A stretch of 9,784 nucleotides of DNA from NCBI GenBank assembly GCA_964391765.1, contig CAYMNG010000094.1:1-9784 (forward strand), read 5' to 3'. The notes beneath the pieces are model-generated. The model ran no database searches. It saw nothing but the letters and a program-made list of their open reading frames with translations, and was not told where the DNA came from. Source of the stretch: UBA10649 sp964391765. GTDB taxonomy: Bacteria; Actinomycetota; Actinomycetes; S36-B12. The translations under genes were made by a program, and so were the position numbers. Shown piece by piece: positions 1-5,696 of the stretch; the first letter of the stretch is position 1; the number at the start of each line of letters is the position of its first letter.

Positions 1-336
1 ACGAGTGTGGTGGGGCTCGCGGTCGTCGCGTTGGCGCCCACCCTGCTGGCGGCCCCCGCCGCGACGGCCGCCGCACCGACAAACGGGTGGGTGCTGGGGT
101 ACGGCTTCGAGTCGCTGGCCGGCGGCGTGGTTCGCGACGCCTCGCCGTCCGGGATCACCGCGACCCTGAAGGGCCAGCCGCTGCCGATCACCGCCGCGTC
201 GGTGAGCGGGCACGGCCAGGCGATCATGCTCTGGTCGGGCAACAAGCACTAAGTCGAGGCCCCGGACCGGTCGGCGCTCGACGTCAACACCTACACGTTG
301 ACCGCCTGGGTGCGCTACACCGCGAACGTCCACGAC
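1..336 (+). pseudogene. Secreted LamG-like protein, N-terminal fragment with in-frame stop
   Basis: Frame 1 is open from the window edge. It reads as a signal-peptide hydrophobic core (VGLAVVALAPTLLA) with an Ala-rich cleavage region (AAPAATAAA). The start of a LamG/concanavalin-like domain follows: GYGFES, then DASPSG, then a segment shaped like the usual '(Y/D)VEVPDSPSLD...TLTAWV' strand pair. A TAA at 250-252 splits it. Without the stop the text continues in the same frame as VEAPDRSALDVNTYTLTAWVRY, where family members usually have Tyr, so TAA for TAC is the simplest explanation. No basic residue precedes the hydrophobic core, so the true start probably lies upstream of the window. LamG-like domains usually occur in secreted carbohydrate-binding or enzymatic proteins; no catalytic domain is visible here. 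LamG similarity ends around 320-345, where the frame passes into an unrelated membrane protein. The right boundary given is approximate. Confidence 0.6.
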
Positions 337-345
337 GACAGCGGG
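325..345. other. Chimeric junction, LamG to ABC-2 permease
   Basis: Within this stretch one continuous reading frame changes from a LamG-like beta strand (TLTAWVRYTA) to a membrane-transporter sequence (GRLVIMPMFLFSGTF). The two families are not known to be fused, and the LamG domain stops after only a few strands. It is therefore either a deletion that joined two genes or an assembly join. No IS element or repeat is visible at the junction. The exact breakpoint cannot be fixed without homologues. Confidence 0.55.
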
Positions 346-612
346 TTCTTGTCCCTCGTCGGCCGCCTGGTGATCATGCCGATGTTCCTGTTCTCCGGCA
401 CGTTCTACCCGCTGTCGAGCCTGCCGCTGGCCGTGCAGTGGATCGGCTGGATCTCCCCGCTGTGGCACGCCACCGAACTGGGTCGCTGGCTGTCGTACGG
501 CCAGCCGCTGCCACCGTGGCGGATCGCCGTGAGCCTGGTCTACCTGCTCGCCCTCGGGCTGGGCGGCTGGCTGTGGGCGCGACGGCGGTTCGAACGGCGG
601 TTGACGTCGTGA
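337..612 (+). pseudogene. ABC-2 type exporter permease, C-terminal remnant
   Basis: The last ~85 residues of an ABC-2 (NodJ/DrrB-like) permease are present. They hold the hallmark MPMFLFSGTFYPLSSLP segment, the following 'WISPLWHATELGR' region and a final transmembrane helix ending in basic residues (RRRFERRLTS). Such permeases are normally about 250-280 residues, so the first two thirds, including four or five membrane helices, are missing. There is no plausible start codon for a functional product. The stop overlaps the next permease by four bases (GTGA), the usual arrangement for a pair of coupled permease genes, so this fragment was originally the first permease of the pair. The nucleotide-binding subunit expected upstream is absent. 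Its close likeness to the second permease at the same motif shows that the two are paralogues. Confidence 0.75.
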
Positions 613-1439
613 TCACGACCACGGCGGCCGTCGCGATCGCCACCCGCCGGCACGGTCGACCGGGGTCGGCGAGCTACGCCGGTCGGGCGCACGCCGTCCT
701 CGTGCGCAACGCGGTGGCCGTCCGGACGACGAACGCCTTCGTGTTCCTCACCGGATTCGTGGAGCCGGTGCTGTTCCTGGTCGCCTTCGGCTACGGGGTC
801 GGCGGGCTGGTCGGCACCGTCGACGTCGGCGGGCACACGGTGCCCTACGCGACGTACATCGCCCCGGCGCTGCTGGCCGCGAGCGCGATGAACGGGGCCA
901 TCATGGACGCGACCTTCAACGTGTTCTTCAAGATGCACTTCCAACGCCTGTACCAGGCGATGACCGCGACCTCGCTCGGCTCGCTGGACGTCGCGCTCGG
1001 GGAGATCGGCTGGGCGATGTCGCGCGGGGCGGCCTACGCCGTCGGGTTCCTCGTCGTCACCGCCGCGTTCGGGCTGCTCGTGTCGTGGTCGGCCCTGCTG
1101 CTGATCCCGGCCGCCGTGATCGTCGCGTTCGCGTTCGCGGCGATCGGGATGACCCTGACGTCGTACATGTCCTCCTTCCAGCAGATGAACTGGGTGACGT
1201 TCGTGCTGCTGCCGATGTTCTTGTTCTCCGGTACGTTCTTCCCGATCACCGCGTACCCGGTGTGGCTGCAGCACGTGATCGAGGCGCTGCCGCTGTGGCA
1301 GGCGATCGCGATGATGCGCGCGTTGATGCTCGGCTCGTTCGACGCCGGCCTGGGGTTCCACGTCGGGTACTTCGTCGTCTTGTCGGTGGTCGGACTGTGG
1401 GCGACGTCCCGCCGGCTCGACGCACTGTTCCTGCGCTGA
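609..1439 (+). CDS. ABC-2 type transporter permease
   Basis: A 276-residue integral membrane subunit of an ABC exporter, of normal length for the ABC-2/NodJ/DrrB group. After a basic cytoplasmic N-terminus (residues 1-40) come hydrophobic segments at about 44-65, 80-97, 138-160, 161-183, 196-215 and 252-266. The family signature LPMFLFSGTFFPITAYP lies at 201-217, followed by the amphipathic 'ALPLWQAIAMMRAL' region. The GTG start at 609 overlaps the stop of the truncated permease upstream (GTGA), implying translational coupling. The ATPase partner is not in the window and the paired permease is truncated, so the transporter encoded here may not be functional. The substrate is unknown; relatives export drugs, lipids or polysaccharide precursors. 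Whether the gene is still transcribed depends on whether the upstream break is real. Confidence 0.88.
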   Translation: MITTTAAVAIATRRHGRPGSASYAGRAHAVLVRNAVAVRTTNAFVFLTGFVEPVLFLVAFGYGVGGLVGTVDVGGHTVPYATYIAPALLAASAMNGAIMDATFNVFFKMHFQRLYQAMTATSLGSLDVALGEIGWAMSRGAAYAVGFLVVTAAFGLLVSWSALLLIPAAVIVAFAFAAIGMTLTSYMSSFQQMNWVTFVLLPMFLFSGTFFPITAYPVWLQHVIEALPLWQAIAMMRALMLGSFDAGLGFHVGYFVVLSVVGLWATSRRLDALFLR

Positions 1440-1481
1440 CGCGCCGCGCGATCATGGCGGCGGCGACCGCCCCGCCCGTGC

Positions 1482-1487
1482 TAGACA
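1482..1487 (+). promoter_or_regulatory. Putative -10 element, leaderless start
   Basis: TAGACA lies exactly six bases before the ATG at 1494. It matches the actinobacterial TANNNT -10 pattern except for its last base. No Shine-Dalgarno sequence precedes the ATG. Transcription would begin at or next to the start codon. No convincing -35 hexamer is seen. Confidence 0.45.
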
Positions 1488-1493
1488 ACGGTC

Positions 1494-2903
1494 ATGCACC
1501 TGACGTTCCTCGGCGCGGCCGGCACGGTGACCGGCTCGAAGACGGTCGTCCGCACCGCGGGCGGCGGCCTGTTCCTGCTGGACTGCGGCCTGTTCCAGGG
1601 CCCGCGCGAACTGCGCGAGCGCAACTGGCAGCCGCTGGGCATCGACGGCGACGAGCCGGCCAGCGTCGTGCTGTCGCACGCGCACCTGGACCACTGCGGG
1701 TACCTGCCCGCGCTCGTCCGCGACGGCTTCACCGGGCCGATCCACTGCTCGCCGAACACCGCCGAGCTCGCGGCGATCATCCTGCGCGACAGCGCGAAAC
1801 TCCAGGTCGAGGACACCGAGTTCGCCCGCCGCAAGGGGTTCTCCCGGCACGCCCAGCCCCTGCCGCTGTACGACGTCGACGACGCCGAACGTGCGATCGC
1901 GAGTTTCGCGCCGGTCCCGTTCGGGCAGTGGTTCGAGCCGGCCCCGGACGCCACCGCGCGGTTCGACCCGGCCGGTCACATCCTCGGCTCGTCGGTCGTG
2001 ACCGTCCGCGAGACCTCCACCGGCGCGACGGTCGTGTTCAGCGGCGACCTGGGCCGCGGGAACCACCCGCTGCTGCGCCCGCCCGCCCCGCCGGTCGGCG
2101 CCGACGCGGTCGTCGTCGAGTCGACGTACGGCGACCGGGCGCACGCCGATGTCGACGCCGAACTCGACCAGATGGCCCAGGTCATCAGTCGCACGCTGCG
2201 CCGCGGCGGGACCGTCGTCATCCCGGCGTTCGCCGTCGACCGTACCGAGGTGCTCCTGCGGGCGCTGCGTTCCTTGCAGGACCAGCAGCGGATCCCGGTC
2301 GCGCCCATCCACGTCGACAGCCCGATGGCCCTGGCCGGGATGCGCGTCTACCTGCAGGCCATCGCCGACGGCGACCCGGAGGTGAACGGCGCGACCGTCG
2401 CCGAGGGCCCGGCGGCGATCGACCTGCCCAACCTGCGCGAGGCGACGACACCGGACGAGTCCAAAGCCCTGGACTCCGGCGGGGCCCGCATCATCGTGTC
2501 GGCCTCGGGGATGGGCACCGGTGGCCGGGTCACCCATCACCTGAAGGCGATGCTGCCCGACCCGGACAACGCGGTCCTCCTCGTCGGCTACCAGGCCGTC
2601 GGCACGACCGGCCGGATGCTCCTCGACGGCGCCCGCGAAGTGCGGATCCACGGCCGGGCCGTGCCGGTGCGGGCGGAGATCGCCGAGATCGAGGCGTTCT
2701 CGGTCCACGCCGACGCCGACGAACTGATCGCCTGGGTCGCGGCGGGCGACCCGCTCCCCCGGCAGGTGATCGTCAACCACGGTGAGCCCGACGCCAGCGC
2801 GGCGCTCGCCGACCGGCTCGAGCGGCAACTCGGCGTCCGCGTCCACCTCCCGACCGCCGGTCAGACCGTGACCGTCGAGTCGGCGCGATCCGCCGGCGCG
2901 TAG
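1494..2903 (+). CDS. Beta-CASP metallo-beta-lactamase-fold hydrolase (probable RNase)
   Basis: A 469-residue protein of the bacterial CPSF/TTHA0252-like group of MBL-fold nucleases. The Zn-binding motif HAHLDH is at residues 62-67, with further metal-ligand motifs at AGHILGS (His161) and FSGDLGR (Asp185). The beta-CASP part follows, with VVESTYGDR (206-214), SASGMGTGGR (336-345), FSVHADADEL (His405) and VNHGEP (His429). All the catalytic motifs of an active two-zinc phosphodiesterase are present, and the length is typical (about 430-470). Characterised relatives cleave RNA; the substrate here is unknown. The ATG was chosen because family members start immediately with the first strand (MHLTFLGAAGTVTGSK), and a -10-like hexamer sits six bases upstream. 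The gene is 54 bases downstream of the permease and is probably transcribed separately. It converges with the DUF2461 gene. Confidence 0.93.
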   Translation: MHLTFLGAAGTVTGSKTVVRTAGGGLFLLDCGLFQGPRELRERNWQPLGIDGDEPASVVLSHAHLDHCGYLPALVRDGFTGPIHCSPNTAELAAIILRDSAKLQVEDTEFARRKGFSRHAQPLPLYDVDDAERAIASFAPVPFGQWFEPAPDATARFDPAGHILGSSVVTVRETSTGATVVFSGDLGRGNHPLLRPPAPPVGADAVVVESTYGDRAHADVDAELDQMAQVISRTLRRGGTVVIPAFAVDRTEVLLRALRSLQDQQRIPVAPIHVDSPMALAGMRVYLQAIADGDPEVNGATVAEGPAAIDLPNLREATTPDESKALDSGGARIIVSASGMGTGGRVTHHLKAMLPDPDNAVLLVGYQAVGTTGRMLLDGAREVRIHGRAVPVRAEIAEIEAFSVHADADELIAWVAAGDPLPRQVIVNHGEPDASAALADRLERQLGVRVHLPTAGQTVTVESARSAGA

Positions 2904-2915
2904 GCGCCCGGTCGC

Positions 2916-2931
2916 GGTCGGCGCGCCGACC
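2916..2931. terminator. 16-bp perfect palindrome between convergent genes
   Basis: GGTCGGCGCGCCGACC is a perfect 16-base palindrome in the 40-base gap between the two converging stop codons (2901-2903 and 2944-2946). As RNA it could form a six-base-pair stem with a GCGC loop on either strand. There is no U-tract. A bidirectional terminator is plausible from position, but chance palindromes are common in DNA this GC-rich. Confidence 0.35.
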
Positions 2932-2943
2932 TCAGGAGCCTGG

Positions 2944-3600
2944 TCACCGCCCCGGATCGGTGGCCGGGCCGACGTGGTCGGCGAGCCATTCGACGAGCGG
3001 GCGGACGTTGCGCCACCCGGATCGGACCACCGTCAGCGCCCTGCGCGTCCCCAGCCAGGACTCCACCGGATAGTGCCGCGCGGCGGTCAGCCGCCGGTTG
3101 CGCAGCAGGTCGATCCGCGCGTGGTCGGCGTCGAACCCCCGCGGCCGGGTCTTGACCGGCCGACCGTCGACCGCCCACGGCCGACGCAGCGAGCGAACGA
3201 TCCGCTCGAGCTCGACGCCGACGGGTGAGTCGACCGACCCGCGGTACCGCGCGATCTGCTCACCCTGCGGCGCGTACCAGCCGCCGGCGACCATCAGGCC
3301 GCCGGCCGAGATCTGCACGTAGTAGCCGATGGCGTCCTCGACGCCGACGAAGGCGCCCTGGTGGTCCTTGATGGGGGTCTTGTCGGTGCTGAACCGGGCG
3401 TCCCGGTGCGGGCGGAACACGTGCGCGTCGCCGAACTCCGCCGCGAGCTCGGCGACGAGGTCGGTCATCGGCCCGCGCACGCGGGCGAGGTAGTCGGCCT
3501 TGTTCGCCGACCACCACGACCGGGAGTTGTCCTCGGCCAGGCGCTCGTAGAACTCGAACGCCTCGATCGGGAATCCGGTGAAGGCACGGGCGCTGGGCAT
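2944..3600 (-). CDS. DUF2461 family protein
   Basis: A 218-residue protein of the DUF2461 (TIGR02453) family, of normal length. The N-terminus FPIEAFEFYERLAEDNSRSWW (10-30) matches the family's 'F..L..NNnreWF' opening. The diagnostic block RPHRDARFSTDKTPIKDH lies at 63-80 (RD-RFs-DK-P-K), followed by GYYVQISAGGLMVAGGWY (92-109), the conserved 'yy..i...g..vagG.y' strand region. No function is established for the family and none is inferred here. The ATG at 3600 fits the family's usual start; an in-frame extension upstream runs through the opposite gene and the N gap and is not credible. The gene is divergent from the YbaK-like gene across 38 bases and converges on the beta-CASP gene. Confidence 0.9.
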   Translation of the reverse strand: MPSARAFTGFPIEAFEFYERLAEDNSRSWWSANKADYLARVRGPMTDLVAELAAEFGDAHVFRPHRDARFSTDKTPIKDHQGAFVGVEDAIGYYVQISAGGLMVAGGWYAPQGEQIARYRGSVDSPVGVELERIVRSLRRPWAVDGRPVKTRPRGFDADHARIDLLRNRRLTAARHYPVESWLGTRRALTVVRSGWRNVRPLVEWLADHVGPATDPGR

Positions 3601-3606
3601 GTGGCC

Positions 3607-3612
3607 ATCTTG
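3607..3612 (-). promoter_or_regulatory. Putative -10 element, leaderless start
   Basis: On the minus strand CAAGAT sits six bases before the ATG at 3600. It differs from TANNNT only in its first base. No good Shine-Dalgarno sequence is seen. It is the weakest of the leaderless-type candidates in the window. Confidence 0.3.
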
Positions 3613-3626
3613 CCGAGCCGACCGGC

Positions 3627-3632
3627 TACGGT
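3627..3632 (+). promoter_or_regulatory. Putative -10 element, leaderless start
   Basis: TACGGT, a full TANNNT match, lies exactly six bases before the GTG at 3639. It supports that GTG as start codon and first transcribed base. An internal GTG at 3675 is the competing start; it is preceded by a purine-rich AGGGCAGG that could act as a Shine-Dalgarno sequence. Confidence 0.4.
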
Positions 3633-3638
3633 GCGTGC

Positions 3639-4131
3639 GTGGTCGAGTTCGAGAGCGCGTCCGAGGGCAGGTCCGTGAGCCGATCCGTCGAGCGGGCCCG
3701 CCAGACGCTGGCGGGCCTGGGGGTCCGCGGCCAGGTGCGGGCTCTCGACGACAGCGCACGCACGGCCGCGCAGGCCGCCGCCGCCCTCGGGNNNNNNNNN
3801 NAGTTCCCTGCTGTTCCTCGCGGACGGCGAGCCGGTGCTCGTGATCGCCAGCGGCGCTCACCGCGTCGACCCGGTCCAGCTCGGGGCGATCCTCGACGCC
3901 GGCCACATCGACAAGGCGTCGGCCGACGACGTGCGCGCCGCGACCGGGTACGCGATCGGCGGCGTGGCGCCGGTCGGCCATCCCCGACCGCTGCGGACGG
4001 TCGTCGACATCGCGCTGTCGCGGTTCGACGAGGTCTGGGCGGCCGGTGGCCACCCGCACTACGTGTTCCCCACCAGTTACGACGAACTCCTGCGGATCAC
4101 CGCCGGCGAGGCCGGCGAGGTCGGCGCCTGA
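3639..4131 (+). CDS. YbaK/ProX-like aminoacyl-tRNA deacylase (interrupted by N gap)
   Basis: The two halves of one gene flank an N run. The first half, to 3791, reads ...SARTAAQAAAALG. The second half, from 3802, reads SSLLFLADGEPVLVIASGAHRVD, then VRAATGYAIGGVAPVGH, then VWAAGGHPHYVFPTSYDELLRIT. These are the characteristic blocks of the YbaK/EbsC/ProX family, trans-acting enzymes that hydrolyse mischarged aminoacyl-tRNAs such as Ala- or Cys-tRNA(Pro). Both flanks end on whole codons, so the true gap must be a multiple of three. The ten N are a placeholder and make the halves look out of frame. From family spacing about seven residues (the 'xxVGxIx' stretch) are missing. The residue aligned to the family's functional Lys before 'SLvF' appears to be Ser, so activity is uncertain. 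The start could be 3639 or 3675. The gene ends three bases before the stop of the heme oxygenase gene on the other strand. Confidence 0.85.
3792..3801. other. Scaffold gap (10 N)
   Basis: A run of ten N inside the deacylase gene marks an assembly gap of unknown true size. Ten is not a multiple of three, whereas both flanking reading frames stop and resume on codon boundaries. It should not be read as a frameshift in the organism. Confidence 0.97.
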
Positions 4132-4134
4132 GGC

Positions 4135-4794
4135 TCACACGAGGGAGACCGCGACCCCGGTGGTCGGTTGCGGCAGTGCGAGTTCCACGGCGAGGGCGTC
4201 GAACATGTCCGCCGACAGGTCGTACGCGCTCGCGGCGGTGCCGATGAACTCCGCGCGCTCTGACGCCGACCACGGCAGGAGGTCGAGCAGCACGCGGTAC
4301 TGCTTGCGGTAGTGGTGCGTGTCGCCCAACGCCGAGAAGTCCAGGTAGGTCAACGCGGTCGCGTCGATCCCGTACTCCCGGCGCACGAGCGCGGCGATCG
4401 CCTGGCCGCCGGCCAGGTCCCCGAGATAGCGCGTGTAGTGATGGGCCAGGAGTCGGTGCGGGGACCCGGCGGTCGCGGCGACCGCCGCGGCGTAAGACGC
4501 GCCGGCCGTCGACGGCGCCCAGTCCGGGCCGGCCAGTGCCACCAGGTCGGCGCACAGTCGGTTCCGTCGGTCCAGCGCCCGGTGGTCGAACACCGCGGTG
4601 GACGCGTCCTGGGTGGCGCGCATCGCGGTCTCCAACGCGGCGTACACCGGCTCCAGCGCGGCCAGGTAGCGCGCGTACCCGTCGGCGCCGAGGTCGCCGC
4701 CGAGCAGGGCGGCCATGAAGGGGTGCCCGCTGGCCCGTTCGTGCGCCTCGTTGGTCTCCCGGCGCAGCCGGTCCCAGAACCTCTCGTCACGCAC
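4135..4794 (-). CDS. Heme oxygenase (biliverdin-producing)
   Basis: A 219-residue protein, close to the ~215 residues of corynebacterial HmuO. It would cleave heme to biliverdin, CO and Fe2+ in the cytoplasm, releasing iron from imported heme. The proximal heme ligand is His18 in ETNEAHERASGHPFM (13-27). The distal helix glycine motif is YLGDLAGGQA (123-132). The later YRKQYRVLLDLLPWSASERAEFIGTA region matches the family's C-terminal helices. An ATG 51 bases upstream is in frame. The GTG at 4794 was chosen instead because it has a strong Shine-Dalgarno sequence six bases away and because family members begin near 'FWDRLRRET'. An iron box lies over the likely promoter, so repression by iron-loaded DtxR/IdeR is expected. 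No heme uptake genes are in the window. The gene shares its strand with the hydratase upstream but has its own control region. Confidence 0.94.
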   Translation of the reverse strand: MRDERFWDRLRRETNEAHERASGHPFMAALLGGDLGADGYARYLAALEPVYAALETAMRATQDASTAVFDHRALDRRNRLCADLVALAGPDWAPSTAGASYAAAVAATAGSPHRLLAHHYTRYLGDLAGGQAIAALVRREYGIDATALTYLDFSALGDTHHYRKQYRVLLDLLPWSASERAEFIGTAASAYDLSADMFDALAVELALPQPTTGVAVSLV

Positions 4795-4800
4795 CGTCGA

Positions 4801-4806
4801 TCCTCC
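4801..4806 (-). promoter_or_regulatory. Shine-Dalgarno sequence that fixes the heme oxygenase start
   Basis: GGAGGA on the minus strand lies six bases before the GTG at 4794. It is the only textbook Shine-Dalgarno sequence I see in the window, and it decides between the GTG and the upstream ATG. Confidence 0.75.
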
Positions 4807-4825
4807 AGTCGGTCGGTCAGGAAAG

Positions 4826-4844
4826 TCAGGGTAGCCTATCCTCA
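4826..4844. promoter_or_regulatory. DtxR/IdeR iron box upstream of heme oxygenase
   Basis: TCAGGGTAGCCTATCCTCA matches the 19-base DtxR/IdeR consensus TTAGGTTAGSCTAACCTAA at 15 of 19 positions, including the central TAGCCTA. The mismatches fall symmetrically, at positions 2, 6, 14 and 18. It lies 31-50 bases before the heme oxygenase start and overlaps a candidate -10 element. In corynebacteria hmuO is known to be repressed by DtxR with iron, so site and gene fit. The site is also only ten bases past the stop of the hydratase gene. Confidence 0.75.
4833..4838 (-). promoter_or_regulatory. Candidate -10 element of the heme oxygenase promoter
   Basis: On the minus strand TAGGCT fits TANNNT. It would start transcription about 30 bases before the GTG, leaving a leader with the Shine-Dalgarno sequence. 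It lies wholly inside the iron box, so bound repressor would block polymerase. No clear -35 hexamer is seen. Confidence 0.4.
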
Positions 4845-4854
4845 CTAACTCGAC

Positions 4855-5604
4855 TCAGCCGCGGGACACCTCGACCACGACGGACCCGAAGTCCGCGCGC
4901 ACGACCACATCCGTCGGCAACGGCACCGCCGCCGTCAGTCCACCGGTGATGACCACGTCGCCCGGAACCAGTCGCTCCCCGCGCATGGCGAGTTGATCGA
5001 CCAGCCACCGCAACGCATTTCGCGGGTCTCCCATCGCGTCCGCGCCCGATCCCGTCGCCACCGGCGACCCGTCGGCGAGCAGGCGCACCCCCACGCCGGC
5101 GAGGTCCTCGGTCGCGGAGTCGTCGAGCTGCGGACCGAGGACGACGAACGCCGCCGACGAACCGTCCGCGGTGTTCAACGCCCAGTCGAAGCGATAGTCG
5201 GTCCAGACCGAGTCGACGATCTCCAACGCCGCGTGCCAGGACCGCACGCCGTCCTCGACGTCACTCGGGCGACGGACCAGCGTGCCGATCACCGCGGCGA
5301 GTTCGGGTTCGACCCGCGGCTGGACGACGCCGCCGACGAGCCGGGTCCCGGACGCCAGGATCATCGCGTCGTGCAACGGGCCGAGGTTCGGCTCGTCGAT
5401 CCCCATCTGCCGGCGCATCGCCTCGGAGGTGTAGCCCAGCTTCCAGCCGACCCGCCGGCTGGCGTGCCGGCCGGCGACCACGGCCGCCTGCACCCGGTAG
5501 GCGGCGGCCGCGTCGAGCCCGTGCCCGACCGGCGCCGGCAGGAGCCGGCCGTCGACGTGCGCGGCGATGATCCGCTGCGCGAGATCCTCCTCGCCGATCC
5601 CCAT
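4855..5604 (-). CDS. 2-keto-4-pentenoate hydratase / oxalocrotonate decarboxylase family protein
   Basis: A 249-residue protein of the MhpD/XylJ/TesE family, which shares the fumarylacetoacetase C-terminal fold. Members hydrate 2-hydroxypenta-2,4-dienoate or decarboxylate 4-oxalocrotonate in meta-cleavage pathways for aromatic or steroid rings. Family blocks are GWKLGYTSEAMRRQMG (53-68), the metal-binding VEPELAAVI (Glu99 and Glu101), HAALEIVDS with Glu128 as third ligand, DWALNTADGSS (140-150) and GDVVITGGLTAAVPL (215-229). All the ligands are present, so an active Mg-dependent enzyme is likely. No ring-cleavage dioxygenase, aldolase or dehydrogenase of such a pathway is nearby, so hydratase and decarboxylase cannot be told apart from context. 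The ATG at 5604 is supported by a -10-like TAGCGT seven bases upstream. The gene is divergent from the carotenoid operon. Confidence 0.88.
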   Translation of the reverse strand: MGIGEEDLAQRIIAAHVDGRLLPAPVGHGLDAAAAYRVQAAVVAGRHASRRVGWKLGYTSEAMRRQMGIDEPNLGPLHDAMILASGTRLVGGVVQPRVEPELAAVIGTLVRRPSDVEDGVRSWHAALEIVDSVWTDYRFDWALNTADGSSAAFVVLGPQLDDSATEDLAGVGVRLLADGSPVATGSGADAMGDPRNALRWLVDQLAMRGERLVPGDVVITGGLTAAVPLPTDVVVRADFGSVVVEVSRG

Positions 5605-5611
5605 GGCGGTG

Positions 5612-5617
5612 ACGCTA
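5612..5617 (-). promoter_or_regulatory. Putative -10 element, leaderless start
   Basis: TAGCGT on the minus strand, a full TANNNT match, is seven bases before the ATG at 5604. It shares a 92-base divergent promoter region with the carotenoid operon. No Shine-Dalgarno sequence is evident. Confidence 0.45.
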
Positions 5618-5684
5618 CCCCGGATCGCCCACGGTCGCCGCGGTCGTCGACCTGCGCGATGACCGCCCGCGAACCGGTCCTGCC

Positions 5685-5690
5685 TAGACT
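5685..5690 (+). promoter_or_regulatory. Putative -10 element of the carotenoid operon, leaderless start
   Basis: TAGACT, a full TANNNT match, lies exactly six bases before the GTG at 5697. Transcription would therefore begin at the start codon. No Shine-Dalgarno sequence precedes the GTG. The rest of the divergent region holds no operator that I can name. Confidence 0.5.
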
Positions 5691-5696
5691 CGGCCC

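Noticed and set aside
87..608. Long open frame extending upstream of the second permease
   Set aside because: The translation before residue VITTTAAV is Arg/Pro/Gly-rich shadow text of the other frame. Permease similarity starts after the GTG at 609, where the GTGA overlap gives a natural start.
1085..2846. Long open frames on both strands over the permease and beta-CASP genes
   Set aside because: They are antisense or off-frame readings of GC-rich coding DNA, with Arg/Ala/Gly/Pro-biased composition and no recognisable domain.
3601..4059. In-frame upstream extension of the DUF2461 gene through the N gap
   Set aside because: The sequence is the antisense of the YbaK-like gene and crosses a run of N. 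The family's normal start is the ATG at 3600.
4795..4845. Upstream in-frame ATG for the heme oxygenase (17 extra residues)
   Set aside because: It would put the start codon inside the iron box and place a perfect Shine-Dalgarno sequence within the gene. The GTG at 4794 has the right spacing and the right family N-terminus.
5642..5652. GGTCGTCGACC dyad in the divergent promoter region as an operator
   Set aside because: Five-base arms of G and C are expected by chance here, and it matches no operator I know.
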